Part shown: piece by piece, positions 22,000 to 34,070 of the stretch
Layout: every line of letters begins with the position of its first letter
Position numbering within the stretch: the first letter of the stretch is position 1
Origin: Bufo bufo
Taxonomy: Eukaryota; Chordata; Amphibia; Anura; Bufonidae
Direction of reading: 5' to 3'
Length of the DNA: 64,000 bases
Assembly (NCBI RefSeq): GCF_905171765.1
Contig: NC_053390.1
Coordinates: 501,123,336-501,187,335 of the forward strand
Translations under genes and position numbers: made by a program
The notes under the pieces: generated by a model
What the model was told of the DNA's origin: nothing
Database searches by the model: none
Seen by the model: the letters and a program-made list of their open reading frames with translations, nothing else

Positions 22000-22960
22000 C
22001 TCAGTCGCTGATGGAAACCACGAATCAAATGACCAACTGACCAAACAGTAATTATGTGAGAGCCTAATACCACAATTTGTGTACCCTTACTTGAAAAACA
22101 GTAAATATGTGTGATAATGCAACATTACTTGTACAGTACAGTGCATGTACTGCCTTATTTCCAAGCCATTTCAATAGAACCCATATATGCTCTAGTGCTT
22201 CTCCGTGGCATACACCTTACACAAGGCATATTTATTTAAGAATTGTTTTGTAATTAACTATTGTATTCCACTGAAGTGGGTTGTACAGAATGTTAATGAA
22301 TTTTTTAAAAATTCTACCTAGATGTATGAAGTTGTCTTAGATGTTTCTGATTGTCAGCTGCTGGTTGCCAGGTGTCTAGACCTCTACATACAGATACAGT
22401 TGAATATAACTAATAAATGTAGTAAAACCGACACTCTTTACTTGATTGACCACACTTAGAGCAATATGGGTAAATACAATATATTTATTTGGACTTTGAT
22501 CATAAAAGTATGTTGGGAAAGATGTCCCTTAGGTGGAGATGTCACTTTAAGAGAAGGGGAGGGAGTAGGTGTTACCCTTCCATGTTCGAACTTAAGGTGT
22601 ATATAATAAATGCATAAAATTGCAAAGATAGTAAAAAATGTTGGTAAACAAAAAATTCTAAGTAAAAAAAAAAATTGGAGTAAAATTTTTTTTATACGTA
22701 AAAAAATTAAGAGGTCAGTTAATTACTTAAAAAAGGTAATTAATAAAAAATGTATGAGGTGCATAAGGTGCATGTCTTGTTTTCACCCTTTTAATGAGAA
22801 GGGAGATTCCTTGTATTTGTAGTCCCGCGTCAAAGATATAGGGATCTTCAATGGTCGTCTATAATCAGATGTATAAAAGTTAATGTAGATAGTCACAGGT
22901 ATGGGGATGTATAAATGTATATGTGGCAGATTGATAAATCAATGATCATTTCACCATATA
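22000..22960. other. Intergenic, possible PLE pLTR remnant at the right
   Basis: AT-rich, without a supported gene. The right part (from about 22430) continues after the nested transposon at 27265, so 22430-22960 plus 27265-27730 were once contiguous; a GTTTCGGGGGTCTTAAC motif at 27709 hints at a PLE terminal repeat. Confidence 0.35.
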
Positions 22961-23370
22961 TACTCACCTAAAGAATTATTAGGAACACCTGTTCTATTTC
23001 TCATCAAAGCAATCATCTACAAACCGGATTCCAAAAATGTTGGGACACCAAACAAATTGTGAATAAAAACTGAATGCAATGTTGTGGAGATGGCAAATGT
23101 CAATATTTTATTTGTAATAGAACGTAGATGACAGATCAAACGTTTAATCCGAGTAAATGTATCATTTTAAAGGAAAAATACGTTGATTCCAATTTTCACG
23201 ATGTCCACAAATCCCAAAAAATTTGGGACAAGTAGCAATAAGAGGCTGGAAAAAGTAAATTTGAGCATAACGAAGATCTGGAAGACCAATTAACACTAAT
23301 TAGGTCAATTGGCAACATGATTGGGTATAAAAAGAGCTTCTCAGAGTGGAAGTGTCTCTCAGAAGCCAAG

Positions 23371-23879
23371 ATGGGTAGAGGATCACCAATTCCCACAATG
23401 TTGCACAGTAAGATAGTGGAGCAATATCAGAAAGGTGTTACCCAGCGAAAAATTGCAAAGACTTTGCATCTATCATCATCATCAACTGTGCATAACATCA
23501 TCCGAAGATTCAGAGAATCTGGAACAATCTCTGTGCGTAAGGGTCAAGGCCATAAAACCATACTGGATGCCCGTGATCTCCGGGCCCTTAAACGACACTG
23601 CACCACAAACAGGAATGCTACTGTAAAGGAAATCACAGAATGGGCTCAGGAATACTTCCAGAAACCATTGTCGGTGAACACAATCCACCGTGCCATCCGC
23701 CGTTGCAAGCTGAAACTCTACAGTGCAAAGAAGAAGCCATTTCTAAGCAAGATCCACAAGCTCAGGTGTTTTCACTGGGCCAGGGATCATTTAAAATGGA
23801 GTGTGGCAAAATGGAAGACTGTTCTGTGGTCAGACGAGTCACGATTCTAAGTTCTTTTTGGAAATCTGGGACGCCATGT
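23371..23879 (+). pseudogene. Tc1-like transposase B, N-terminal half
   Basis: Encodes the DNA-binding and first catalytic part of a DD34E transposase. I choose ATG 23371 (MGRGSPIP) over 23317 because family proteins start just before the helix-turn-helix (IVEQYQKGVTQRKIAKTL). The second helix-turn-helix region covers roughly residues 60-110. First catalytic aspartate is in LWSDESRF; the next codon is a TAA stop (23848-23850) where the frame otherwise continues VLFGNLGRHV to the insertion point at 23879. The enzyme bound the element's inverted repeats and moved it to TA sites. The stop and the 1.6-kb insertion inactivate it. Confidence 0.9.
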
Positions 23880-25526
23880 CAGTGCTCCAGACAAAAAAAA
23901 ATGACCAGGAGCCAAATTAAATTTTTTAGTCGCCAAATTTAAAATGCATATAATTAAAAAAAAAGGACTTTGAGAAGATGAGAGGCAGGTCACAGTAGTG
24001 AGCCAGCACTACATATAGGAGAAAACAGCACCACATACCTCTCACATCCAGGGACATTTTCTGGGGGACAAGGTGACTAAAAATGGCGAATTGCGTGGTT
24101 TAGAGTTTTTTTTTCTGTTACGGCCTTCACCGAGCGGAAATATTTAATATTTTAATAGCTCACACTTTTTGGGACGTGGCGATATGTAATATGTTTATTC
24201 TTTATTGTTTGTAAATTTTATATGTAAAACTGGGAAGGGGGCCATTTAAACTTTTAGTATTTTGGTGTTTTTTTTTTACTTTTTATTTAATAACCATTTC
24301 TTCCCTTAGGGACTAGAACCTGGATCTTTTCATCCCTTGTCCTATTCACCCTGATAGAGCTCTATTAGGGTGAATAGGACCTCACTCTCCCTGCTTCTCT
24401 GTGCACACAGCAGAAGGGAGCTGAACATGGCAGCCAGGGCTTCAGTAGCGTCCTGGCTGCCATGGTAACGATCTGAGCCCCAGCAGTGTAATCTGCCACT
24501 GCCACTAATGAAGGGGATGGGACCCTGTGGCCACCATATAACAATGGGGGGAGGGGGGGCGGGGGAGGACGACTTGTGGCCACTGATAATGGGGGGGGGG
24601 GGAAGAGGCTTTGGGAGAGCGCACTGCACCACCAATGAATGTTTAAAGAGGACCTTTCGTGGGTCCAAAGAATATGAACTTATCAGCAGGCTGCATAGAG
24701 CGGCGCCCAGGGATCTAAGTACACTTACTATTATTCCTGGGCGCCGCTCCGTTCACCCGCTGTGGCCCCCGGTATTTTCAGCATTCAGAGGAAGGAGGAG
24801 GAGACGCCAGTGTGTCTCCTTCTCCCTGACAGCAGCGCTGTCCAATCACAGCGCAGAGCCAGGGAGTTTTTTTTTTCTCCCTGGCTTTGAGTTCTGTGCT
24901 GTGATTGGACAGCGCTGCTGTTATGGAGACGGAGACACACTGGTGTCTCCTACTCCTTCCTCTGAATGCTGAAAATACCGGGGGCCACAGCGGACGAACG
25001 GAGCAGCGCCCAGGAATAATAGTAAGTGCACTTAGATCCCTGGGCGCCGCTCTATGCAGCCTGCTGATAAGTTCATATTCTTTGGACCCACGAAATGTCC
25101 TCTTTAACTCCTTCATACAATTGTCTGCAGCGGTATCACAGACCCGGCACCCGGCCTCAATAACAGGGCATGCGATCTGGGGCACCTGAGGGGTTAATTG
25201 TCGCGGATCGCCTGCCCTGTTATTGAGGCCGGGTGCCGGGTCTGTGATACCGCTGCCTATACTTATGTTTTACATTCATTGGTGGCGCAGTGGCGACAGC
25301 TCCTCCCCTCCTCCTCCCTGCTATATCCTCATTGGTGGTAGTGGCGGCCGCGTCACAGTGGAGAGGGAGGGACGCCTTCCTTCTCCACTGTGCTACTGAA
25401 GAGAATTTAGGCTGCGCAGGAGCACGGCAGTACAGTCGCAAATGGCGACAAGACTAAAAAGTCTTGTCGCCATCTGCAAATTTTAAGGCGCATTAGCGAC
25501 CGTTTTGGTCGCCATCTGGAGCCCTG
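23880..25526. mobile_element. hAT-like non-autonomous element (third level)
   Basis: Ends CAGTGCTCCAGA and TCTGGAGCCCTG, an imperfect inverted pair of hAT type, sit inside the transposase B gene. The bases CATGT are repeated on both sides (23875-23879, 25527-25531), and removing the element with one copy rejoins GRHV to IRTKEDK in frame. No transposase inside. Its interior at 24055-24290 resembles window positions 365-610. Contains a TTAA foldback at 24647-25103. Confidence 0.82.
24647..25103. mobile_element. TTAA-flanked foldback MITE (fourth level)
   Basis: 457 bp, ends AGAGGACCTTTCGTGGGTCC and GGACCCACGAAATGTCCTCT, flanked by TTAA (24643-24646, 25104-25107). Arms of about 220 bp are inverted and similar. 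The open frames on both strands are products of the palindrome and not genes. Confidence 0.85.
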
Positions 25527-26048
25527 CATGTCATCCGGACCAAAGAGGACAAGGACAACCCAAGTTGTTATCAACGCTCAGTTCAGAAGCCTGCATCTCT
25601 GATTGTATGGGGTTGCATGAGTGCGTGTGGCCTGGGCAGCTTGCATGTCTGGAAAGGCACCATCAATGCAGAAAAATATATTCAGGTTCTAGAACAACAT
25701 ATGCTCCCACCCAGACGTCATCTCTTTCAGGGAAGACCCTGCATTTTTCAACAAGATAATGCCAGACGACATTCTGCATCAATCACAACATCATGGCTGC
25801 GTAGGAGAAGGATCCGGGTACTGAAGTGGCCAGTCTGCAGTCCAGATCTTTCACCTATAGAGAACATTTGGCGCATCATAAAGAGGAAGGTGCAACAAAG
25901 AAGGCCCAAGACGATTGAACAGTTAGAGGCCTGTATTAGACAAGAATGGGAGAGCATTCCTATTTCTAAACTTGAGAAACTGGTCTCCTCGGTCCCCAGA
26001 CGTCTGTTGAGTGTTGTAAGAAGAAGGGGAGATGCCACACAGTGGTGA
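25527..26048 (+). pseudogene. Tc1-like transposase B, C-terminal half
   Basis: Continues the frame broken at 23879: VIRTKEDKDNPSCYQ, then LIVWGCMSACGLGSLHVW, second catalytic aspartate in FQQDNA, and the glutamate in SPDLSPIENIW; 34 residues lie between these two, so the signature is DD34E. It stops at 26046-26048 after RRGDATQW, the usual end. Apart from the insertion and one nonsense codon upstream, the gene is well preserved. Confidence 0.9.
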
Positions 26049-26360
26049 AAATGGCCTTGTCCCAACTTTTTGGGGATTTGTTGACACCATGAAATTCTGA
26101 TTCAACATATTTTTCCCTTTAAAATGGTACATTTTCTCAGTTTAAACTTTTGTTCCGTGATTTATGTTCTATTCTGAATAAAATATTAGAAGTTGGCACC
26201 TCCACATCATTGCATTCAGTTTTTATTCACGATTTCTATAGTGTCCCAACTTTTTTGGAATCCGGTTTGTAGTCAACCAATCACATGGCAGTTGCTTCAA
26301 TGCATTTAGGGGTGTGGTCCTGGTCAAGACAATCTCCTGAACTCCAAACTGAATGTCAGA

Positions 26361-27230
26361 ATGGGAAAGAAAGGTGATTTAAGCAATTTTGAGCGTGGCA
26401 TGGTTGTTGGTGCCAGACGGGCCGCTCTGAGTATTTCACAATCTGCTCAGTTACTGGGATTTTCACGCACAACCATTTCTAAGGTTTACAAAGAATGGTG
26501 TGAAAAGGGAAAAACATCCAGTATGCGGCAGTCCTGTGGGCAAAAATGCCTTGTGGATGCTAGAGGTCAGAGGAGAATGGGCCGACTGATTCAAGCTGAT
26601 AGAAGAGCAACGTTGACTGAAATAACCACTCGTTACAACCGAGGTATGCAGCAAAGCATTTGTGAAGCCACAACACGCACAACCTTGAGGCGGATGGGCT
26701 TCAACAGCAGAAGACCCCACCAGGTACCACTCATCCCCACTACAAATAGGAAAAAGAGGCTACAATTTGCACGAGCTCACCAAAATTGGACTGTTGAAGA
26801 CTGGAAAAATGTTGCCTGGTCTGATGAGTCTCGATTTCTGTTGAGACATTCAAATGGTAGAGTCCGAATTTGGCGTAAACAGAATGAGAACATGTATCCA
26901 TCCTCTGATGGGTACTTCCAGCAGGATAATGCACCATGTCACAAAGCTCGAATCATTTCAAATTGGTTTCTTGAACATGACAATGAGTTCACTGTACTAA
27001 AATGGCCCCCACAGTCACCAGATCTCAACCCAATAGAGCATCTTTGGGATGTGGTGGAACGGGAGCTTCGTGCCCTGGATGTGCATCCCTCAAATCTCCA
27101 TCAACTGCAAGATGCTATCCTATCAATATGGGCCAACATTTCTAAAGAATGCTATCAGCACCTTGTTGAATCAATGTCACGTAGAATTAAGGCAATTCTG
27201 AAGGCAAAAGGGGGTCCAACACCGTATTAG
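26361..27230 (+). pseudogene. Tc1/mariner transposase A with internal deletion (DD36E spacing)
   Basis: 289 codons, intact start (MGKKGDLSNFERG) and stop after KAKGGPTPY. Helix-turn-helix residues around 15-45 (LSISQSAQLLGFSRTTISKV). First catalytic Asp in AWSDESRF (D155), second in FQQDNAPCHK (D189), Glu in [11 protein letters not shown] (E226). Only 33 residues separate the two aspartates where the family has around 90, so an in-frame deletion of roughly 55-60 codons has removed the middle of the catalytic core, at about residue 180 (26898). Between D189 and E226 there are 36 residues, fitting the DD36E lineage. The enzyme cannot be active, but the frame is otherwise clean. Confidence 0.88.
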
Positions 27231-27264
27231 TATGGTGTTCCTAATAATTCTTTAGGTGAGTGTA

Positions 27265-27943
27265 CTTCTATACATTAATCTCCCAATAATATAAATCGTT
27301 CTGAGATCTCTAGATGAAGGATCTCTCGGTATATCCATGTAGTTTGTAATCAGGTGATTTCCTTAGTTAAACAGTTAGTAGTATGTTTGGATTCTCTCCT
27401 TATTTATATGCCAGTCACTGTAAGCAATAAAGTACATAGAGGTACAGAAAATGGATGTATCAGTCAGAAGGTACCTTCTCTGTTGGTTCCGCTTGTCACA
27501 GCTGCCGATGCGCCTTCCAGGATTGTCTCCTTCGGCGTCCCACGTGTCTGTGACGTCACTGGCGTCCCACCTGTCTCGGGTCTGTTTCGGCATCCGCTGT
27601 ATTCACCGTCTTCAGGGAAGGTCTGAATGAAAGCGCTTTCCAGGGTATTCACGAGTTGTCTGGTTGATACTTTTGTTGTGGGTCTGTCTGTTTCTCTACC
27701 ATACGCGTTTCGGGGGTCTTAACTGCCTCCGCTCCCCTACTGCCCATAGTCCTGCACAAGCAGGCAAGATGTTGTGACATCATCACACCTTCTGCGCTGA
27801 GCCACAGACAGTGCAGCTACAGAGCGGAGTAGACATGCTTATCTCTGTTTGTTTGGGGAACATGGGGAAGGTAAATATTTAAATTGGAGGCAATTAAGGG
27901 GGTATAACTATGAGGGGGCATCACTGTGTGTAGGTCTTCTAAG
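27265..27943. other. Intergenic, possible PLE pLTR remnant
   Basis: No gene. CATACGCGTTTCGGGGGTC at 27702-27720 is, on the minus strand, GACCCCCGAAACGCG, the 3' half of a hammerhead-like motif. 27840-27940 has a simple repeated GGGGGCATCACTG style seen also at 31670-31800. Confidence 0.4.
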
Positions 27944-28106
27944 CAGGGCTGTGGAGTCGGATTTGAGGAGTCGGAGGCAATTTTGGGTACCTGGAGTCTG
28001 AGTCTGCAAAAAATGAACCGACTCCGACTCCTACTAGATTTAAATTGGAATAAAAATAAAAAAGCAAGTTTAAATGTCCCAATTCACAAAAAGTTATAAT
28101 TCATTA

Positions 28107-28734
28107 CCGTATTTTTCGCCCTATAAGACGCACCTAGGTTTTTGAGGAGGAAAATAAGAAAAAAAATATTTTGACCCATAAGGTGTGCTTTTGGTGAGTT
28201 TTGAACTAATGGTGGTCTGTGGATGGCATGGTTATAGGGGCATCTGTGGATGGCACGGTTATGGGGGCATCTGTGGATGGCATCTTATCTTATGTGTCAT
28301 CCACAGATCCCCCCCATAACAGTGTCCCTTTGTAGTGAATGGGGGCCGGCATCTGTTTCTGTAATGGCAGCGAGGCCCGGTGCCTGCTTCATTCATAAAG
28401 TGGGCGTAGCAGGCTCGTGACGTAGTGAGCTATGCTACGAGCGCCCACACGGCCTCCTGACTGCCAAGAAGTTAGTAGTAAGTGGTACAGCGCTAGATTT
28501 AAGATGATTGGAATACTTTAACAATACCCACAAGTTAGATATGATTACCGTATACTACAGTGACCGTGGCCCAGTGTAGTAGAATGCAGTGACTGCACCG
28601 GGCCCCGCTGCCATTACAGAAACAGATTCCGGCCCCCAGCCCCTCCTCCCTCTCAGCCTATTCACCGGACGGTCGCAGCATTCGCCCCATAAGACGCACT
28701 GCTATTTTTTCCCCAATTTTAGCGAAAAATACGG
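28107..28734. mobile_element. TA-flanked MITE
   Basis: Ends CCGTATTTTTCGCCC and GCGAAAAATACGG, followed inward by ATAAGACGCAC on the left and CATAAGACGCAC on the right, flanked by TA (28105-28106, 28735-28736). No coding capacity. TA target suggests mobilisation by a Tc1/mariner enzyme. Confidence 0.82.
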
Positions 28735-29103
28735 TACTTCTCTACTGTAAGAATAAAGGCGTCACGTTACCGCAAAACGAACACGTTAAGTGACCGTGAA
28801 GAAGCATGCTTTTCATATGCTTCACTATATGGCACGCAACGCACAGTTAAGGAGCGGCAATACTTATACTTCCCATTGTGTTGTGTTCCGCTGTTGCAGG
28901 GAACGCAACACCCATGGTTAACCTAGCCTATCACTGATAACTGATTAAGTAAATATGTTTTTTGCAGGACTAGACACTTGTATAAGTGAAGGGAATGGAT
29001 AGTCAATAGCTCAAGACTGAAGCTGTAAACCATTTGAAAAACTGCTGTCATTTAGCTAAGGCTATAAAAACTTGTAAACTCAGATTGTTAGCTTAAACTT
29101 TAA

Positions 29104-31379
29104 CTGCCTCCGGACCGCCTAACGCGTTCCGGAGGCGGCAGCCCTGCGCACAGTCACGCATATATGCGTCATCTCGCGAGACGCGCGCACACAGGCGCGC
29201 GCGTTCACAGGATCGGAAGGTAAGCGAGTGGATCTCCAGCCTGCCAGCGGCGATCGTTCGCTGGCAGGCTGGAGATGAGATTTTTTTAACCCCTAAAAGG
29301 TATATTAGACGCTGTTTTGATAACAGCGTCTAATATACCTGCTACCTGGTCCTCTGGTGGTCCCTTTTGTTTGGATCGACCACCAGAGGACACAGGCAGC
29401 TCAGTAATATGTAGCACCAAACACCACTACACTACACCCCCCCCTGTCACTTATTAACCCCCGATCACCCCTGATCACCCCATATAGACTCCCTGATCAC
29501 CCCCCTGTCATTGATCACCCCCCTGTCATTGATCACCCCCCTGTAAGGCTGCATTCAGATGATCCGCAAAACACATACGGACATCTGAATGGAGCCTTAT
29601 AGGGGGGTGATCAATGACAGGGGGGTGATCACCCCATATAGACTGCCTGATCACCCCCCTGTCATTGATCACCCCCCTGTAAGGCTCCATTCAGACATTT
29701 TTTTGGCGCAAGTTAGCGGAATTATTTATTTTTTTCTTACAAAGTCTCATATTCCACTAACTTGTGTCAAAAAATAAAATCTCACATGAACTCACCATAC
29801 CCCTCACGGAATCCAAATGCGTAAAAATTTTTAGACATTTATATTCCAGACTTCTTCTCACGCTTTAGGGCCCCTAGAATGCCAGGGCAGTATAAATACC
29901 CCACATGTGACCCCATTTCGGAAAGAAGACACCCCAAGGTATTCCGTGAGGGGCATATTGAGTCCATGAAAGATTGAAATTTTTGTCCCAAGTTAGCGGA
30001 AAGGGAGACTTTGTGAGAAAAAAAAATTAAAAATCAAATTCCGCTAACTTGTGCCAAAAAAAAAAAAATTCTATGAACTCGTCATGCCCCTCATTGAATA
30101 CCTTGGGGTGTCTTCTTTCCAAAATGGGGTCACATGTGGGGTATTTATACTGCCCTGGCATTTTAGGGGCCCTAAAGTGTGAGAAGAAGTCTGGGATCCA
30201 AATGTCTAAAAATGTCCTCATAAAAGGAATATGGGCCCCTTTGCGCATCTAGGCTGCAAAAAAGTGTCACACATCTGGTATCACCGTACTCAGGAGAAGT
30301 TGGGCAATGTGTTTTGGGGTGTCATTTTACATATACCCATGCTGGGTGAGATAAATATCTTGGTCAAATGCCAACTTTGTATAAAAAAAATGGGAAAAGT
30401 TGTCTTTTGCCAAGATATTTCTCTCACCCAGCATGAGTATATGTAAAAAGACACCCCAAAACACATTGCCCAACTTCTCCTGAGTACGGCGATACCACAT
30501 GTTTGACACTTTTTTGCAGCCTAGGTGGGAAAAGGGGCCCACATTCCAAAGAGCACCTTTAGGATTTCACCGGCCATTTTTTACAGATTTTGATTTCAAA
30601 CTACTTCGCACGCATTTGGGCCCCTAAAATGCCAGGGCAGTATAACTACCCCACAAGTGACCCCATTTTGGAAAGAAGACACCCCAAGGTATTTCGTGAT
30701 GGGCATAGTGAGTTCATGGAAGTTTTTATTTTTTGTCACAAGTTAGTGAAATATGAGACTTTGTAAGAAAAAAAAAGAAAAAAATCATCATTTTCCGCTA
30801 ACTTGTGACAAAAAAGAAAAAGTTCTATGAACTCACTATGCCCATCAGCGAATACCTTAGGGTGTATACTTTCCGAAATGGCATCATTTGTGGCGTGTTT
30901 GTACTGTCTGGCCTTTGTAGAACCTCAGGAAGCATGACAGGTGCTCAGAAAGTCAGAGCTGCTTCAAAAAGCGGAAATTCACATTTTTGTACCATAGTTT
31001 GTAAATGCTATAACTTTTACCCAAACCATTTTTTTTTACCCAAACAGTTTTTTTTATCAAAGACATGTAGAACAATAAATTTAGAGAAAAATTTATATAT
31101 GGATGTCGTTTTTTTTGCAAAATTTTACAACTGAAAGTGAAAAATGTCATTTTTTTGCAAAAAAATCGTTAAATTTCGATTAATAACAAAAAAAGTAAAA
31201 ATGTCAGCAGCAATGAAATACCACCAAATGAAAGCTCTATTAGTGAGAAGAAAAGGAGGTAAAATTAATTTGGGTGGTAAGTTGCATGACCGAGCAATAA
31301 ACGGTTAAAGTAGTGTAGGTCAGAAGTGTAAAAAGTGGCCTGGTCATTAAGTGTGTTTAAGCTAGGGGGGCTAAGGTGG
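29104..31379 (+). mobile_element. TTAA-type DNA transposon, family P2, copy 1
   Basis: Starts CTGCCTCCGGACCGCC after TTAA (29100-29103), ends GGGGGGCTAAGGTGG before TTAA (31380-31383). 5' part: hairpins, ATCACCCCCCTGTCATTG tandem units. The rest is a series of modules that alternate in orientation (for example GAAGTTGGGCAATGTGTTTTG at 30296 and its inverse at 30460). No transposase. Confidence 0.82.
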
Positions 31380-31669
31380 TTAAACATGACTATGGGATTC
31401 TACTAGGGAAATCATGTTTTAAAATAAATGCCCCTTCCTGGATCCTCCCACTGCCCTATCTTCAGCAGAAGATCAGCACACAAAGGAGAAGGCAGCGGCT
31501 TCCTAGCTAGTAGTTCTGTAGTAATGACATGTATGTGGCCTTTCTTTCCTTCAAGGAATGTATAAAATACATTCGCATATTAAATACAGAGGAGTCGGAG
31601 CCGGGGAGTCGGAAGTACCAAAAACTGAGGAGTCAGAGTTGGAGTCGGAGCATTTACCCTGCTTCTAAG

Positions 31670-32428
31670 GGAGCATAGCTATGAGGGAGATCACTGTGAA
31701 TGAAGGCATCACTGTTTATGAGGCACTTAAGGGGGCAGCATTGTGTGAGGGTCACTTCATGGGACATCATATTGTGGGGGGGAAACTTAAAAGGCATCAT
31801 TCTTTGTGAAGTCATACTCTAGCGCTGTCAATCACGGGGAGGGGGGGGTTAGACGTCAGTAGGAGTCACATAGCGGCTCTTACTGAAAAAGTCCACCTCC
31901 TGGTGCTCGAAATTGCCTGCCAGCAAAGGTATAAAAGTATGACTCTATAAACAACCGTGGTGCCGACAATGAGGAGGAAGTTGCAGGATCACCCCTACCA
32001 GGCCATGTGCCTGTTTTTATAAGGCTGATCCTGGTGAGCCGCTTTAACACATTGCAGTCTTTCAATATTATTTTTTCTCTTTTCAGCCAAAACCTGATGT
32101 GTACCCAGAGCATAGTTGAACTAAAAAAATACATTTTCTGGATTTAAACAAAAACCATACCAAACAAAAATTTTTGAACAAGGCCTAATTTTCTGTAAAG
32201 TGGAGAGTTCTAGACTCCAGGGGCAAGCATATGAATTGTGCAGCTGCACAGGGTCCCTCAGGAAGAGGGGCTGTTCTTTTTTGGAAAATCATAATTTTAG
32301 TATTGCAATTCTCTGCTGCAGGTTACATGCATGCAGTAACCTGTAGAGCATGCCCCTCAGTAATTTTCTTTCTTGACTTTTTGCATGCTTGTTATCTTAT
32401 AAAATTTATACATATATAAGATATGTTA
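31670..32428. other. Intergenic, nothing firm
   Basis: Unclassified. Starts with GGGAGCATAGCTATGAGG-type degenerate tandem sequence (to about 31815), then ordinary intergenic DNA. No gene supported. Confidence 0.4.
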
Positions 32429-32739
32429 GGCTACATTCACACGAACGTGGTGTTTTGCGTATCTGCAAATTGTGGATCTGCAAAACACGGACACCGGCCC
32501 ATGTGCGTTCTGTAATTGTTGGTGTTAGAGAAAATGCATATTTTTGTCCGCAATTGCAGAAAAGAATAGGACATGTTCTATTTTTTTTGCGGGGGTGCGG
32601 CACGGAGCAACGGATGCGGACAGCAAACGGTGTGCTGTCCACATCTTTTGCAGCCCCATAGAAATAAATGGGTCCGCACCCGTTTCGCAAAATTGCGGAA
32701 AGGATGCAGACTCATTCATACGGTCGTGTGAATGTAGCC
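32429..32739. mobile_element. TTA-flanked MITE (PIF/Harbinger-like)
   Basis: 311 bp, ends GGCTACATTCACACGAACG and CGGTCGTGTGAATGTAGCC, flanked by TTA (32426-32428, 32740-32742). Its interior (CTGCAAAACACGGACACCGG) recurs at about 40915. The frames on both strands are not genes. Confidence 0.85.
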
Positions 32740-34070
32740 TTAAGCTAACGTGGTAAGTTATACTGTGAGCCATGTAATGTTTGATGAAATACCAAATGCT
32801 GCAGACAAAAGCATTGAATATTTGTAATGAACGGCATTTTTTTTTTTATATATACCTGGTATGGAAGTGGAGAGGATAGGAGTAATAGCGCCGATAGGAG
32901 TTTAAGTAGTAGTCAGAGTGGTTGTCCTCCCTCTCTGCTTCCTGAGGCTGTGCAGTAGCAATAATAGTGTAGTGTTGTTCAAGGATTAAACCAGGTTTTG
33001 GTACCACAAATCCATAGTACTTTACTGAAGCCGATCAACAGGTGATCCACACAAGCACTATTCACATGAAATGCAGTCTTTACAGTTGAAATAAGTAATT
33101 CCCAAATGTTGTATATAGAGGCTAGTTTCTCTCTCTTTATAATCAGACTGTTTAATCCCTCCTTTTTCCGGCCTAAAGGGATGCACTCTATCATCAGGTA
33201 TATATAGAAGCATAAGATATGCACAATGTCCTCAAGGGAATACAGTCTCTGAACGGGGGCGCCTTTCTGTCCCATGGTTATGGTGGACAGCTTGTAGCCT
33301 ATAGGGTTCCCACCACATGCAGAGGAGGCTATAGCCAGATTGGCAGCAGTTACCTTCCTTGCCAAAGTGATCCCCAATCCCTTTGTGACGGCTTCTTCAG
33401 ATCTTTTCCCCTTCTAAGTGCAGGCACATAAATTGCTTGTAGTCTGTATGGGGAGTTGAATCTCCCTACAGAATCTACTCCTTGCTGCTCTGAGTTGTTC
33501 ACTCCTTAGCAGACAGCCAGAGAATGGTACCAATAAAAACTACTACCCATGATACGAAATAGAAGCCATCACACAACTTTGATGGAAAAATAAAAATGTA
33601 ATGGATGTTAGTATAGGGCAATACAAAATACTATGTAACAGTTTTTTAATACAGTGATTTCATGATGAAAACATTTGGTGTCACCATAATCATATCAACT
33701 TGAAGAATTAAGTTATCATGCCATTACAAATCTAATTACAGATGCCCTTTAATGAACTGTCTTGTTTTTTTTTTTAGCTTGATTTTTATTTATTTTTTAC
33801 AAAGATGCAAACAATTAAATGTAAACTGCCAGTATGTTGCATCAAAGTTGTCGTGAAAGGCTAAGGACACCTCTGAAGTCATTTATGTATTTTATGTGCT
33901 TTCACAATTTATTTAAATACATTTTACAAAGTTACTATTTTTTGTCTTCTGCAGTTTGCATGTTCAATGCCATTCTGTGATAAATTTGTCAGATAAGCAC
34001 TCTCACTCAGACTGTAGCTCCTCTGACCTCTTCTGAATTAAAATAAGTGAACAGCCAATTTTATTTCATC
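32740..34070. other. Intergenic; one unassigned minus-strand frame
   Basis: A 132-codon minus-strand frame (32979-33377) matches no family I know and shows no motif; composition gives no sign of selection. The remainder is AT-rich with no recognisable repeat ends. Confidence 0.4.

Larger units (their letters stand above)
23020..26269 (+). mobile_element. Tc1-like element B (second level)
   Basis: Ends CAAACCGGATTCCAAAAA and TTTTTTGGAATCCGGTTTG, flanked by TA (23018-23019, 26270-26271). Excising it and one TA restores ATCATCTAGTCAACCAATC in element A. It is itself split by an hAT-like element at 23880-25526. Confidence 0.92.
22961..27262 (+). mobile_element. Tc1/mariner element A (outermost of a four-level nest)
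   Basis: Inverted ends (T/C)ACTCACCTAAAGAATTA and TAATTCTTTAGGTGAGTG, flanked by TA (22959-22960, 27263-27264). Carries a transposase gene at 26361-27230. A second Tc1 element occupies 23020-26269, inserted at TA between the left end and the transposase gene. Confidence 0.9.
27944..31661. mobile_element. hAT-like non-autonomous element with two inserts
   Basis: Flanked by the perfect 8-bp duplication CTTCTAAG (27936-27943 and 31662-31669). Left end CAGGGCTGTGGAGTCGGA, right end TCGGAGCATTTACCCTG. Interior shows GGAGTCGG-type repeats near both ends (27950-28040, 31590-31650). No transposase. A TA-flanked MITE (28107-28734) and a TTAA element (29104-31379) are nested; the native element would be about 0.8 kb. 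Confidence 0.85.

Noticed and set aside
24778..25189. 135-codon frame on the minus strand and a 94-codon frame on the plus strand
   Set aside because: Both arise from the palindromic TTAA foldback at 24647-25103; nearly the same protein text appears on the two strands.
30027..30542. Recurring 65-108-codon frames (for example GPFAHLGCKKVSHIWY) on both strands, also at 55.8-57.9 kb
   Set aside because: They recur because the P2 modules are repeated and inverted; the same text is read from both strands with many stops, so no protein is implied.
32979..33377. 132-codon minus-strand frame
   Set aside because: No recognised motif, no neighbour context and no sign of splicing signals; could occur by chance in AT-moderate DNA.
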